In this document: positions 1-8,701 of the stretch, in pieces
How positions within the stretch are numbered: the stretch's first letter is position 1
How the letters are laid out: each line of letters begins with the position of its first letter
Source: an uncultured Spirochaetales bacterium
GTDB taxonomy: Bacteria; Spirochaetota; Spirochaetia; Sphaerochaetales; Sphaerochaetaceae
Direction of reading: 5' to 3'
Assembly: GCA_949297785.1 (NCBI GenBank)
Contig: CASFTW010000001.1
Coordinates: 124,001 to 188,000, forward strand
Length of the DNA: 64,000 nt
Notes under the pieces: generated by a model
The model's database searches: none
The model's input: the letters and a program-made list of their open reading frames with translations, nothing else
What the model was told of the DNA's origin: nothing
Translations under genes and position numbers: made by a program

Positions 1-226
1 ATGCGTTGTCAACAGCTGGGATGAGTTCGAATTGGAACTCGTCAAGAAAAAAGTCAATGTCTGGAAGATAGTCAGGAGTTTTCCCGCCGATAATTTCTTT
101 GAACTCAGAAACATTCCGGTCGCAAAGAATGGCAGAATGCGCATCCGATGCTTTTCTCAGTGTTCATGCTGGTGCAGACAAAGGAAAGCGAAGAGCCGAA
201 AATAATACATTCGTATCAATAAGCAT
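1..226 (-). pseudogene. PIN-domain toxin gene, interrupted, running off the left edge
   Basis: Read on the minus strand from an ATG at 226, the translation begins MLIDTNVLFSALRF, the typical opening of a PIN-domain ribonuclease with its first acidic residue (D4). Codon 21 (166..164) is TGA. If it is ignored, the same frame continues without another stop to the window edge. It reads TLRKASDAHSAILCDRNVSE followed by a stretch with PDYL and DFFLDEF, which resembles the middle of PIN toxins of the putative-toxin/VapC type. A single nonsense mutation in an otherwise intact frame suggests recent inactivation or a sequencing error. A remnant of the partner antitoxin lies just upstream (233..325). 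The rest of the gene, including the later acidic residues, is outside the window. Confidence 0.6.
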
Positions 227-232
227 TCTCTC

Positions 233-325
233 TCACTTTTCACTCTTCCCTGCATAACAAACCGAATCAACTAGTATTTGAACATCATCCTCATCTTTGA
301 CGTCAAGTTTTTCAGCAAGTCCCTA
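233..325 (-). pseudogene. Antitoxin C-terminal remnant upstream of the PIN toxin
   Basis: On the minus strand an open stretch of 30 sense codons ends at a TGA (235..233), seven bases before the PIN toxin ATG. It reads GLAEKLDVKDEDDVQILVDS and then VCYAGKSEK, a charged tail of the kind found at the C-terminus of antitoxins encoded just upstream of PIN toxins. It is preceded in frame by a TAG at 325..323 and has no start codon, so only the tail survives. The assignment rests on position and resemblance only. Confidence 0.4.
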
Positions 326-341
326 GAAGTCTTTTCTTTTA

Positions 342-1409
342 TCAGTCAGGCTGTTCCTGACTGCTTTCATTCATTAAAGGCTGTTCTCCTGCTATCTTTG
401 CAGCCTTGTCCATCCTCCTGACAAAAACAACGAGCCCTCTGGCAGCAAGGAGCGCGATAAGGGTATACATATCCGGAGTGATTTCAGTTGTCTTTGTAAC
501 AGTCATGTACGGCAAGACACTGCCGGGCTGTATCACGAAATTCAAGACTTCACTTGCAAAAGCTGCCACCAGTGTAAGGATTGAGGAAAGCAGATTACTG
601 TCCGCGAAATTGACACCAAGATGGAAATTGTTGACCTCCAGATAATATGCTGCTGCGTATTCAGCAAGCACAAGAGGAATTGTCAGATATACTGCGATTC
701 CGGGCTTCTTCAGAATGAGGCCCATGATAACAATCAGAATCGTGAAGATAAGCATAATGTTGTCACTGAGATACAGCAGTGCGGACAGTCCTGCCTCTCC
801 GCCAGCCATGAAATCCGGCAAAACCGGAAGCAGACAGAGAATTATGTAGATGGCTGAAAGCACAACAGAGGGCATGCGAGGCTTTTCCAGCGCTGCTCTG
901 TGGCAGATGTAGAGCGGGATGCAAATGAATGCAATATGCAAAGCAGAAGGCATGACATCGATGAACTGATTGACCAGCCATGATAGAATGAAGCCTGAGA
1001 CCGTACAGATAATCATTGCCTGAATGTTTCCCAGAATGAAGATCATGGCAAATACAGCACAATAGACAAACTGGAAAAAGAGAGAAAGCCCGTAGTCCAT
1101 CGGGATGATGACAGATGCACAGATAAGGCATGCCACCATGCCAGAAGACCAGAAGCCAGAGACCTCAGGATGACGGAACCTGTTCACAAGAGCGGCAATC
1201 AGACATATCAGGGCTGTCAGTGCAAAACATACCAAAGCGGCCTGTGTCGAATACCTGTAGCCGACTATGGCTGCAATAACAGTCAGACCGAGAATACCGT
1301 AACCCGGACTTGCCGCGACTTTTGCATATGAGCTGAATCCGTCAGAATAGGATCCAAAAGCCGACTTTTTGTAAATGTTTCCCCATGAGTCCTTGTACAA
1401 TCTGGGCAT
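342..1409 (-). CDS. Multi-pass membrane protein of unknown function
   Basis: I do not recognise a family. The product of about 355 residues has a short cytoplasmic-looking start (MPRLYKDSWGNIYKK), then roughly nine or ten hydrophobic segments, and a polar, Glu/Gln-rich tail. I place the start at the ATG at 1409 rather than the in-frame ATG at 1424. A strong ribosome binding site (GGAGGGG) lies between the two, four bases before the second. An inverted repeat (GTCTA/TAGAC) sits just upstream at 1425..1438. The gene stands alone beside a decayed toxin-antitoxin pair and a gene remnant, so it belongs to an accessory patch. No transporter or enzyme motif was seen. Confidence 0.65.
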   Translation of the reverse strand: MPRLYKDSWGNIYKKSAFGSYSDGFSSYAKVAASPGYGILGLTVIAAIVGYRYSTQAALVCFALTALICLIAALVNRFRHPEVSGFWSSGMVACLICASVIIPMDYGLSLFFQFVYCAVFAMIFILGNIQAMIICTVSGFILSWLVNQFIDVMPSALHIAFICIPLYICHRAALEKPRMPSVVLSAIYIILCLLPVLPDFMAGGEAGLSALLYLSDNIMLIFTILIVIMGLILKKPGIAVYLTIPLVLAEYAAAYYLEVNNFHLGVNFADSNLLSSILTLVAAFASEVLNFVIQPGSVLPYMTVTKTTEITPDMYTLIALLAARGLVVFVRRMDKAAKIAGEQPLMNESSQEQPD

Positions 1410-1424
1410 ATTTCCCCTCCACAT

Positions 1425-1438
1425 GTCTAATTGTAGAC
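1425..1438. repeat. Short inverted repeat upstream of the membrane protein gene
   Basis: GTCTA and TAGAC are separated by ATTG, directly upstream of the ribosome binding site of the minus-strand membrane protein gene. It could be a small mRNA hairpin or an operator. Nothing else supports either reading. Confidence 0.3.
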
Positions 1439-1605
1439 TTAAAAGAAAGGATTAGCAACGCTTCGCAAAGAAGGTGGAAGACAGTTATCAGGCCTTGTGT
1501 TGTTATCTAAGTGGGATGGATCTGGAAACGGTTGAGAGATTCTATCTCTGGTCACGGATTATGGATGACGGATGCATCTACTTCTGAGCAGCATGAAAAT
1601 ACTAA

Positions 1606-1848
1606 AATAGCCACCAAACCGAAGAGAAACTGATAGCTTGTTATGCAGAAGGAACAAGTGTTAGGGCAACAAGTTCATTTGACACCACATTCCGCATCAA
1701 CCCAGACTGGGACCGTGAAGAATATGCAAGAGGATTCAGGAAATATGAGAATAACGGGCCGAATCTTCCTGAACCGATGGACATGCACATCATCCTTCCC
1801 ACGGAAGAGACCATCGGAAAGTTAGAGAATACGCTGGAAGGAAGATGA
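1606..1848 (+). pseudogene. Start-less gene remnant, family not recognised
   Basis: An open frame of 80 codons follows a TAA at 1603 and ends at TGA 1846..1848, with no usable start before an internal Met about 55 codons in. The translation includes EKLIACYAEGTSVRATSS and then DREEYARGFRKYENNGPN. This looks like real protein composition with a possible helix-turn-helix-like opening, but I cannot name a family. Upstream in the same frame, 1516..1584 reads MDLETVERFYLW and beyond, then hits three stops within 20 bases or so. The whole may be the decayed end of one gene. Confidence 0.3.
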
Positions 1849-2513
1849 TTCATGAAGACACCGGCATGCTTGGCTTTCCGTTTGGATTGCAAGAGACAAG
1901 ACGGAAGAGGAGAAGAAACGGCAGGGGATGGTTCATGAAGGCTTTTACAATAGAATTAAGGTCGCTAAAAGGATCGGTTATGGATACAGGGATGATTCCT
2001 GCTTATTTTCTCTGATTCAGTTAATCTCCATCCCTTCTGTCAGATCTGAATCTCTCAAGAAAACGTGAAGAGCCGAAATTTTTCGGGAAAATATCCTTAG
2101 GATTGGACGAATCTGTGTAGATGAACAGTGAATCCGGCCTTTTTGCATGGTTTCATATTGATGTATTTGTTCAATGGTATTGACTAAAATCGAATTTTAT
2201 GTCATTATATTTAATTACGTTTTTTGTCAAATCTGCTGTATTGTTTACAGCTTGTCGCCCGGTTGTTCATAAAAAGAGGAGAACATTGAATGAACATTGC
2301 AGGACAGATAACGACATTAATTCCGGTATTCAGCGGCAATTCCCGGCTAGTCATCAAGTGACAGTGTAAAGGATGGGGATCCTCAACAATCCCTGCAGAG
2401 ATCAATCATCGCATAGTCAGTAACACATGAAAAACAAACACATTTGTGTATTGTGCTCATGCAGTGTCTTCTGCTGCATGGCGGGATCCGGTTTGTTGTG
2501 TGGATACTTTTTT
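1849..2513. other. Intergenic stretch without a supported gene
   Basis: About 660 bases in which no frame on either strand gives a convincing protein. It contains AT-rich sequence around 2165..2230 with a promoter-like TTGACT followed 17 bases later by CATTAT (+ strand). This could serve the Lon-type protease gene about 350 bases downstream, but the long leader makes that uncertain. No terminator, tRNA or insertion-sequence ends were seen. Confidence 0.4.
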
Positions 2514-2528
2514 AAGGAGTAAAGGATA

Positions 2529-4271
2529 GTGTACGAATTTCTGCTTGAATCACTGATTGAATCACTTGAAGAGGGAATGAGCGCATCTGAGATCGAAGCA
2601 TTCAAATCCAGGGCTCTGGATTACATCAGCAGGGAAAAGGAATATGATTCATATATTCAGGACAGTCTGGATGAAGAAGATGCAGGAAGCAGGATACTCA
2701 GAAAGCTTGAATCATCCGCCTGTCAGATGAGCCGTATTACGGTGGAACGCATCAGGGCAATGTGGAACACTGTTATAAAGTCGGAAGGCTCAGATGACGA
2801 CGTGAATAAAAAGAGGCTTCAGATTCTGTCCCAATTTGCTGATATGAAAGCCGTCGCTTTCAAGGCCCCTGATATCTCCAGAGCCCAGAAGACAATGAAT
2901 GCATCACATTCCGGTATGGATAAGCTGAAGTCTTTCTTGCTTGATGAAATCGCATCATCGGCTGCAAACGGCAGAAGTCCTCATCCTCTTCTGCTTGTGG
3001 GAAGCCCCGGATGCGGTAAGACAAGCCTTGCACTCAGTCTTGCTTCCGCATTCCCTGAAAGAGGATCGGCACTCATAAGCATGAGCGGAAAATCAGCGGC
3101 ATTCGAACTGTGCGGTTCAGATCAGTCATGGCGTGCATCTGACTGCGGCCTTATAATCAAGGCATTCCTTCAGGCAGGTTCTCTTTCTCCTGTGATAGTT
3201 TTCGATGAACTCGACAAAGCCGGAACCAGTGATACACACTCGCGTGCAGACAGTGTTTTCCTTGAACTTCTTGAGAGAGAATCTGCGCGGCTGTTCACCG
3301 ACAATTTTCTCTCTCTTCCGGTGGATGTTTCAAACGGCTGGTTCATATTCACGGCGAACACGCTTGCAGGCATACCTGAACCACTGCTGGACAGGCTTTC
3401 CGTTTTCTTCATGGAACCGTACAGCTATGAAGAACTTCTCGGTATTGCCGGAAGCATCGTGACCCGGCTTAATAAAAGTGCGAAGTGTCCACTCCGTTTC
3501 CCCGATCCCGTCATAAGGAAACTTGTTCTCAGTTCGTTCGGAACAAGTTCATCTGTCCGTCCGCTTCAGCAGAACGTCGAGCGCATTTTCGCACTAAAGG
3601 CCAGAGAAGCTCTGGGCAGTAAAAGGAAAACAGTGCTGGAAGCCAGTGAAGAAGAAATAAATAAAATCCTTAATCGGAATGAATATCCGGATCTTGTAAA
3701 AGATTTCATATACTCCCCCGGGATTGTAAGCGGAATCGGAATTGCAGGGGACAGAGGTTTCATGCAGCCTGTGGAAGCCAGAAACATCAGGTCTTCATTC
3801 CGAGAGATAAAGGTGACCGGCATGGTGGAGAAGGTGATGAGCGAGAGTGCCGATATTGCATATGAACTTGCTGATGCCTATGCATCACAGCATCTTGGCA
3901 GAAGCCTGGAAGCAGTGACGGTAAACTATACATACAGCTTTCACAAAGGAGGGGACTCCGCATCTCTTGCAACCGCACTTGCCATCATATCTGATCTTCT
4001 TTCACTCTGTGCGGATAAATCCACTGCCGTAACCGGAGCTCTGTCTCTAAAGGGCATGGTGCTTCCTGTGGGCTGCATTCTTGCAAAGATCGCCGGTGCC
4101 GCGAATCAGGGGGCAGTGAAGATTATCCTTCCCGAAGGAAACAGAAAGGAAGTGGAAAGCGTTCCATCTCAGCTTCTTCCTTCTGCCGAACTTGTCTATG
4201 TGTCCACATTTGACGAAGCTGTTGAAGCTCTTCTTCATATTTCAGAACTTGAGGTGAGGAAAGGGGCATAG
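2529..4271 (+). CDS. AAA+ protease with LonB-type proteolytic domain
   Basis: An ATP-dependent protease of 580 residues. The helical N-terminus lacks the classical LonN substrate-binding domain. The AAA+ module has Walker A GSPGCGKT (residues 158-165) and Walker B VIVFDELDKA. The C-terminal Lon protease domain has the presumed catalytic Ser477 in GDSAS and Lys520 in VGCILAK, so the Ser-Lys dyad is complete and of LonB type (GDSAS rather than GPSAG). No transmembrane segment was seen, unlike archaeal LonB, so a soluble cytoplasmic enzyme is likely. The GTG start at 2529 is supported by AAGGAG nine bases upstream. It stands alone between decayed DNA and the ribonucleotide reductase operon. Naming it lonB or lon2 is open. 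Confidence 0.85.
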   Translation: MYEFLLESLIESLEEGMSASEIEAFKSRALDYISREKEYDSYIQDSLDEEDAGSRILRKLESSACQMSRITVERIRAMWNTVIKSEGSDDDVNKKRLQILSQFADMKAVAFKAPDISRAQKTMNASHSGMDKLKSFLLDEIASSAANGRSPHPLLLVGSPGCGKTSLALSLASAFPERGSALISMSGKSAAFELCGSDQSWRASDCGLIIKAFLQAGSLSPVIVFDELDKAGTSDTHSRADSVFLELLERESARLFTDNFLSLPVDVSNGWFIFTANTLAGIPEPLLDRLSVFFMEPYSYEELLGIAGSIVTRLNKSAKCPLRFPDPVIRKLVLSSFGTSSSVRPLQQNVERIFALKAREALGSKRKTVLEASEEEINKILNRNEYPDLVKDFIYSPGIVSGIGIAGDRGFMQPVEARNIRSSFREIKVTGMVEKVMSESADIAYELADAYASQHLGRSLEAVTVNYTYSFHKGGDSASLATALAIISDLLSLCADKSTAVTGALSLKGMVLPVGCILAKIAGAANQGAVKIILPEGNRKEVESVPSQLLPSAELVYVSTFDEAVEALLHISELEVRKGA

Positions 4272-4304
4272 TTTCCCATTCAGTGGAATATTCACAGATT
4301 TTCC

Positions 4305-4318
4305 TGAACATATGTTCA
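4305..4318. repeat. Perfect 14-bp palindrome between lon-like gene and nrdA
   Basis: TGAACATATGTTCA is an uninterrupted palindrome about 115 bases upstream of nrdA. It could be an operator for a dimeric regulator or part of a transcript-end structure. It is not followed by a T run. Confidence 0.35.
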
Positions 4319-4401
4319 TGAATCATTCCTGATCAAGCGTTAAAATTTTCAGGAGAAATTTGTCTCAGGTTACTTGTTTAAGAGTACATGTTCCGTTAAT
4401 C

Positions 4402-4421
4402 TTAATAAGAATTATTATTAA
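4402..4421. promoter_or_regulatory. Near-perfect 20-bp palindrome just upstream of nrdA
   Basis: TTAATAAGAATTATTATTAA matches its own reverse complement at 18 of 20 positions and ends two bases before the AAGG ribosome binding site of nrdA. The position, at the end of the nrdA leader, suits an operator or a translation-blocking structure. It does not look like the published NrdR box (ACACWATATATWGTGT), and the AT-rich character somewhat recalls Fur-type sites. The regulator is unknown. Confidence 0.4.
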
Positions 4422-4433
4422 TAAGGATATCCA

Positions 4434-6953
4434 ATGAATATAACAAAGAGAAACGGCAGAGTTGAGGCTTTCGACTCTGCCAAGATCAGGAATGCCATTT
4501 CAAAGGCTTTTCAGAGCTCATCGGTATTTCCTTCCGATGACAGACTCGATTCCATTGTCGCATCCGTCGTATCTCAGGCTGAGATGAAGGATGCAGTGTC
4601 TGTCGAGCAGATTCAGGACATCGTGGAAGAGAAGCTGATGGAAGCCGGTTATTACAAAACGGCAAAGGCATACATACTTTACCGTGAAGGCAGATCCAAT
4701 CTGAGAAGCGAGAGGAATGAGCTTATCTCGCTTATCGGGGATGAGGGACTTGAAAGCGTGCTTTCATCCATACAGAAGGATTATCCGGAAAGCGAGTATT
4801 CCCTTTCTGCGCTTAAGACAAAGGTCGTGGTGTTCATTAATCCCGGCATGAACAATGACGAGAAGCTTGAAGCCCTGACAAAGGGAGCCGTCGAGCTTGC
4901 CAGCGCACAGGAGCCGAAGTGGGAGTACATTGCCTCCCGTCTTCTTTACTATTCCTTCAGGAAGAAAGTGCTTGCCCAGATGGAGAGGCTCAACATCGCC
5001 ACATTCTATGACAAGCTGCGCTATCTGAATGATGAAGGGCTTTATTACAGCAGGATACTCAGTGCATACACAAAGGCAGAGATAGAGGAAGCTGCGTCAT
5101 TCATGGATGAGTCCAGAAACAATCTTTTCACATATTCAGGTCTTGATCTGCTTATCAAGCGCTATGTGATCAAGAGTCATCAGAACGTTGCACTTGAGCT
5201 TGTTCAGGAAATGTATCTTTCAATTTCCCTTTTTCTTGCAATTGATGAGAAGAAGGAAGAGAGGATGAGATATGTGAAGGAAATCTATGATGCGCTTTCC
5301 CTTCTTGAGATAAGTCTTGCAACACCGACACTCTCAAATGCCAGAAAGCCGTTCCATCAGCTTTCAAGCTGTTTCATCGATACGGTCCCCGACAGTCTTG
5401 ACGGAATCTACCGCTCACTTGACAACTTCGCCAAGGTATCAAAATTCGGCGGAGGCATGGGACTGTATTTCGGCAAGGTCAGGGCTGCCGGTTCCGCAAT
5501 CCGCGGCTTTGAAGGAGCTGCCGGTGGTATCATCAGATGGATAAGACTTGTCAACGACACAGCTGTCGCGGTTGACCAGCTCGGCGTGAGAAGCGGTGCC
5601 GTGGCTGTCTATCTTGATATCTGGCACAGGGATATTCCTGAATTCCTCAACCTGAGGACCAACAACGGTGATGACAGGATGAAGGCCCACGATGTCTTTC
5701 CTGCAATCTGCTATCCTGATTACTTCTGGAAACAGGTTGAGGAGAATATAAACGGCACATGGTACATGATGTGCCCTTATGAGATAAAGAAATTCAAGGG
5801 TTACGCACTTGAGGATTATTACGGAGACGAGTGGGAGCGCCGTTATCTTGAGTGCGTCTCAGACAGCCGCATCAAGAAGAGAAGCATGTGCATCAAGGAT
5901 CTTGTGCGCCTCATAATCAAGAGCGCCGTCGAGACAGGTACTCCTTTTGTCTTCAACCGTGATCATGTCAACAGAGCCAATCCGAACGGACATAAAGGCA
6001 TGATCTACTCATCCAACCTCTGTACCGAGATCGCACAGAACATGAGCGAGATAACAGTGAAAGATGTTTCGCTGAAGGACATAAACGGGGAGGAGTGTCT
6101 TGTGACCGTGACGCAGCCGGGGACTTTCGTAGTCTGCAATCTTGCATCCCTCGTGCTTGGCAACATCGACACTGACAGCAGGGCGGAGCTTGAAAGACTC
6201 ACGCGTCTTGCAGTCAGGATCCTGGACAATGTAATTGACCTCAATATGTATCCTCTTGAATATGCCCGCTATACGAACCGGCAGTACAGGGCTGTAGGTC
6301 TCGGTGTTTCAGGCTATCATCACATGCTTGCCAACAAAGGCATCAGATGGGAAAGCGAAGAGCATCTGAAGTATGTTGATTCTGTCTTCGAGACCATCAG
6401 CAAAGCCGCTGTGGAGGCTTCCAGCGATCTTGCCGCCGAGAGAGGCTCATATGATTTCTTTGAAGGTTCTGACTGGCACAGTGGTGCCTACTTCGACAAG
6501 CGTTCATACAACGATGAGGAATGGAACAGGATAAGGCGGAAGGTCGCACGTCAGGGTATGAGGAACGCCTATCTTCTTGCCATCGCTCCTACAAGCAGCA
6601 CCAGCATCATCACAAGCACATCTGCAGGTATCGACCCTGTGATGAAGCGTTTCTTCTACGAGGAGAAGAAGGGTGCCATGCTTCCGCGCATTGCGCCGAA
6701 TCTCAATCCCGATACTTGGTGGTATTACAAGAACGCTCATGAAATAGACCAGAGCTGGTCTGTCAGGGCTACAGGTGTGCGTACACGTCATATTGATCAG
6801 GCGCAGTCACTTAATCTTTACATAACAAATGATTACACAATGAGACAGGTCCTTGACCTTCTGCTGCTCGCATACAGGGAAGGTGTGAAAACCCTTTATT
6901 ATACACGCAGCAAGTCGCTTGAAGTCGAGGAATGCGAATCCTGTTCATCCTAG
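4434..6953 (+). CDS. nrdA: Ribonucleoside-diphosphate reductase class I, alpha subunit
   Basis: Catalytic subunit of class I ribonucleotide reductase, which reduces NDPs to dNDPs with the NrdB radical partner. The 839 residues begin with one ATP-cone allosteric domain (about 1-95). The catalytic barrel has the redox cysteine pair (SSCF and VVCNLAS) and the active-site cluster NLCTEI with Asn528, thiyl Cys530 and Glu532. Two tyrosines near the C-terminus (LYYTRSKSLEV) are the expected radical-transfer pair, and the tail ends CESCSS, the CxxC that re-reduces the active site. It is longer than E. coli NrdA (761) because of insertions. nrdB follows nine bases downstream. A palindrome lies in the leader. 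Confidence 0.95.
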   Translation: MNITKRNGRVEAFDSAKIRNAISKAFQSSSVFPSDDRLDSIVASVVSQAEMKDAVSVEQIQDIVEEKLMEAGYYKTAKAYILYREGRSNLRSERNELISLIGDEGLESVLSSIQKDYPESEYSLSALKTKVVVFINPGMNNDEKLEALTKGAVELASAQEPKWEYIASRLLYYSFRKKVLAQMERLNIATFYDKLRYLNDEGLYYSRILSAYTKAEIEEAASFMDESRNNLFTYSGLDLLIKRYVIKSHQNVALELVQEMYLSISLFLAIDEKKEERMRYVKEIYDALSLLEISLATPTLSNARKPFHQLSSCFIDTVPDSLDGIYRSLDNFAKVSKFGGGMGLYFGKVRAAGSAIRGFEGAAGGIIRWIRLVNDTAVAVDQLGVRSGAVAVYLDIWHRDIPEFLNLRTNNGDDRMKAHDVFPAICYPDYFWKQVEENINGTWYMMCPYEIKKFKGYALEDYYGDEWERRYLECVSDSRIKKRSMCIKDLVRLIIKSAVETGTPFVFNRDHVNRANPNGHKGMIYSSNLCTEIAQNMSEITVKDVSLKDINGEECLVTVTQPGTFVVCNLASLVLGNIDTDSRAELERLTRLAVRILDNVIDLNMYPLEYARYTNRQYRAVGLGVSGYHHMLANKGIRWESEEHLKYVDSVFETISKAAVEASSDLAAERGSYDFFEGSDWHSGAYFDKRSYNDEEWNRIRRKVARQGMRNAYLLAIAPTSSTSIITSTSAGIDPVMKRFFYEEKKGAMLPRIAPNLNPDTWWYYKNAHEIDQSWSVRATGVRTRHIDQAQSLNLYITNDYTMRQVLDLLLLAYREGVKTLYYTRSKSLEVEECESCSS

Positions 6954-6962
6954 GAGGTTTAT

Positions 6963-8009
6963 ATGAGTGAGATTCTCAAAGAGAAAATGCTTTTCAATCC
7001 AGACGGGGATATTGATCTCAACAAAAGACGTATGATCGGCGGCAACACCACCAATCTCAACGATTTCAACAACCTGCGCTACCCGTGGACAAGCGACTGG
7101 TACCGGCAGGCGATGAACAACTTCTGGATTCCGGAAGAGATCAATCTCTCCCAGGATCTGAAGGATTACCCGAATCTGAGTGAGGCGGAGAGAAGGGCTT
7201 ATGACAAGATTCTTTCCTTCCTTGTCTTCCTGGATTCCCTTCAGTCTGCCAATCTTCCCAACATAAGCAGTTATGTCACAGCAAACGAGGTGAATCTCTG
7301 CCTTCACATCCAGACATTCCAGGAATGCATCCACTCCCAGGCATATTCATATATGCTTGATACGATCTGCGCACCGGAGAAGAGGGATGAGATTCTGTAC
7401 GCATGGAAGACGGACGAGCACCTGCTGAGAAGAAACACGTTTATCGGCGACTGCTACAATGACTTCCTCTACAACAGGGATGCCGAGCATCTTATGAAAG
7501 TTCTTGTCGCCAACTACATCCTTGAAGGTATCTACTTCTATTCCGGTTTCATGTTCTTCTACAATCTTGCAAGAAACGGCAAGATGCCGGGTTCCAGCCA
7601 GGAGATCAGATACATCAACAGGGATGAGAACACCCATCTCTGGCTCTTCAGGAACATAATCCTCGAGCTGAAGAAGGAACGTCCCGAGCTTTTCACAGAC
7701 GATAAGGTGGAAGTCTACAGGCAGATGATTAAGACCGGCGTCGAGATGGAAATCGACTGGGGGCACTATGTCATCGGTGATGATATCGCAGGTCTCAGCA
7801 GGGAGCTTATCACAACGTATATCAAATATCTGGGCAACCTGCGCTGGACAAGCCTCGGCTTTGAGGTGCTGTATCCGGGCTATGAGGATGAGAGTGAGGA
7901 TCTCGCATGGGTCAGTCTCTACTCCAATGCCAATATGGTCAAGACGGATTTCTTTGAAGCAAGAAGCACTGCATATGCCAAGAGTACAGCCCTTGTGGAT
8001 GATCTATAA
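6963..8009 (+). CDS. nrdB: Ribonucleoside-diphosphate reductase class I, beta subunit
   Basis: Ferritin-like radical subunit of class I ribonucleotide reductase, 348 residues. Metal ligands expected for the family are visible: Asp91 in FLDSLQ, Glu121 and His124 in FQECIHSQAY, a Glu in YILEGIYFYSG, and Glu/His in RDENTHLWLF. Tyr128 has the same spacing from Glu121 and His124 as the radical Tyr122 in E. coli, so this is a tyrosyl-radical enzyme (class Ia/b) rather than a Tyr-less class Ic type. It has a good ribosome binding site (AGGAGG) and follows nrdA directly. A hairpin with a T-rich tail ends the operon at 8035..8069. Confidence 0.95.
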   Translation: MSEILKEKMLFNPDGDIDLNKRRMIGGNTTNLNDFNNLRYPWTSDWYRQAMNNFWIPEEINLSQDLKDYPNLSEAERRAYDKILSFLVFLDSLQSANLPNISSYVTANEVNLCLHIQTFQECIHSQAYSYMLDTICAPEKRDEILYAWKTDEHLLRRNTFIGDCYNDFLYNRDAEHLMKVLVANYILEGIYFYSGFMFFYNLARNGKMPGSSQEIRYINRDENTHLWLFRNIILELKKERPELFTDDKVEVYRQMIKTGVEMEIDWGHYVIGDDIAGLSRELITTYIKYLGNLRWTSLGFEVLYPGYEDESEDLAWVSLYSNANMVKTDFFEARSTAYAKSTALVDDL

Positions 8010-8034
8010 TCGTCAGCTTATCATCATTTTAATG

Positions 8035-8069
8035 CCTCTTCTGTCTTTGCGGCGGAAGAGGTTTCTTTT
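8035..8069 (+). terminator. Probable terminator after nrdB
   Basis: CCTCTTC (8035-8041) pairs with GAAGAGG (8055-8061) and is followed by TTTCTTTT. It ends 12 bases before the next start codon, so it may only partly insulate the kinase-like gene. Confidence 0.55.
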
Positions 8070-8080
8070 AAGATTACAGC

Positions 8081-8632
8081 ATGAGTGAAGAAATAAACGT
8101 ACTTCTTATAACCGGCGCATCGCATACCGGAAAGACGAATTTCAGCTGTCATCTGATGAATAAGCTGTCCATTCCGTATTTCTCGATCGACTGGCTCAAG
8201 ATGGGCCTGATCAGAAGTGGAGTATGTCCGTACAATGTCAGTGAGGATGAGCATCTTACGCAATACCTCTGGCCGGTTGTCAGAAGTATGATGATGACGG
8301 TTGTGGAAAACAGGCAGAAGCTGATCATCGAAGGCTGCTATGTTCCATCCGCCTGGCGCAATGATTTTGACAGCCGGTATCTCAGCCACATCCGGGGCAT
8401 CACCCTCATAATGAGTGAAGACTATATAAGAAGGCATGAAAGCCAGATCCATGAGTTCTCATCCTGCACTGAGAAGCGCATATGCGATGATGTTGATACA
8501 GACAGGCTCATTGAGGATAACCTCCGTCTTCTTGAGGAGGCAAAAAGGCTTTCAGCCCCGTATCTTCTGATAGATGATGAGTATCCTTCTGCCTCTCATA
8601 TGGCCCAGATATTCTGTGGAGATTTGATGTAA
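8081..8632 (+). CDS. Small P-loop kinase-like protein
   Basis: Protein of 183 residues opening with VLLITGASHTGKTNFSCHL. The Walker A GASHTGKT lies near residue 11. The fold suggested is that of adenylate-kinase-like small-molecule kinases (shikimate kinase, 2-phosphoglycerate kinase, zeta/AAA_33-type). A central segment KLIIEGCYVPSAW is typical of Walker-B-like strands in this group, and an Arg-rich lid region (YIRRHESQ) follows. The substrate cannot be told. It comes directly after the nrdAB terminator and has no clear ribosome binding site of its own, so weak read-through expression is possible. I see no zeta-toxin antitoxin partner. Confidence 0.65.
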   Translation: MSEEINVLLITGASHTGKTNFSCHLMNKLSIPYFSIDWLKMGLIRSGVCPYNVSEDEHLTQYLWPVVRSMMMTVVENRQKLIIEGCYVPSAWRNDFDSRYLSHIRGITLIMSEDYIRRHESQIHEFSSCTEKRICDDVDTDRLIEDNLRLLEEAKRLSAPYLLIDDEYPSASHMAQIFCGDLM

Positions 8633-8701
8633 TTTTTACGTTTAACAATTAAGTTCAACTGTTGAATAAAATTAAGGTAAAACAAAAAAGTTACTAAACA
8701 C

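Noticed and set aside
2211-2405. Reverse-strand open frame of 64 codons
   Set aside because: No start support, no ribosome binding site and no recognisable composition; treated as chance.
4068-4088. Apparent loss of the catalytic lysine in the Lon-type protease, when aligned with the GGLKEK motif of E. coli Lon
   Set aside because: The conserved lysine aligns with the second K of that motif and with the AK/PK lysine of LonB. Lys520 in ILAK is in place.
6945-7766. Reverse frames opposite nrdB
   Set aside because: Shadows of nrdB, whose metal ligands and radical tyrosine are all in the forward frame.
8081-8632. P-loop kinase gene as a zeta-type toxin
   Set aside because: There is no epsilon-like antitoxin next to it and no specific toxin motif, so a small-molecule kinase is the more cautious reading.
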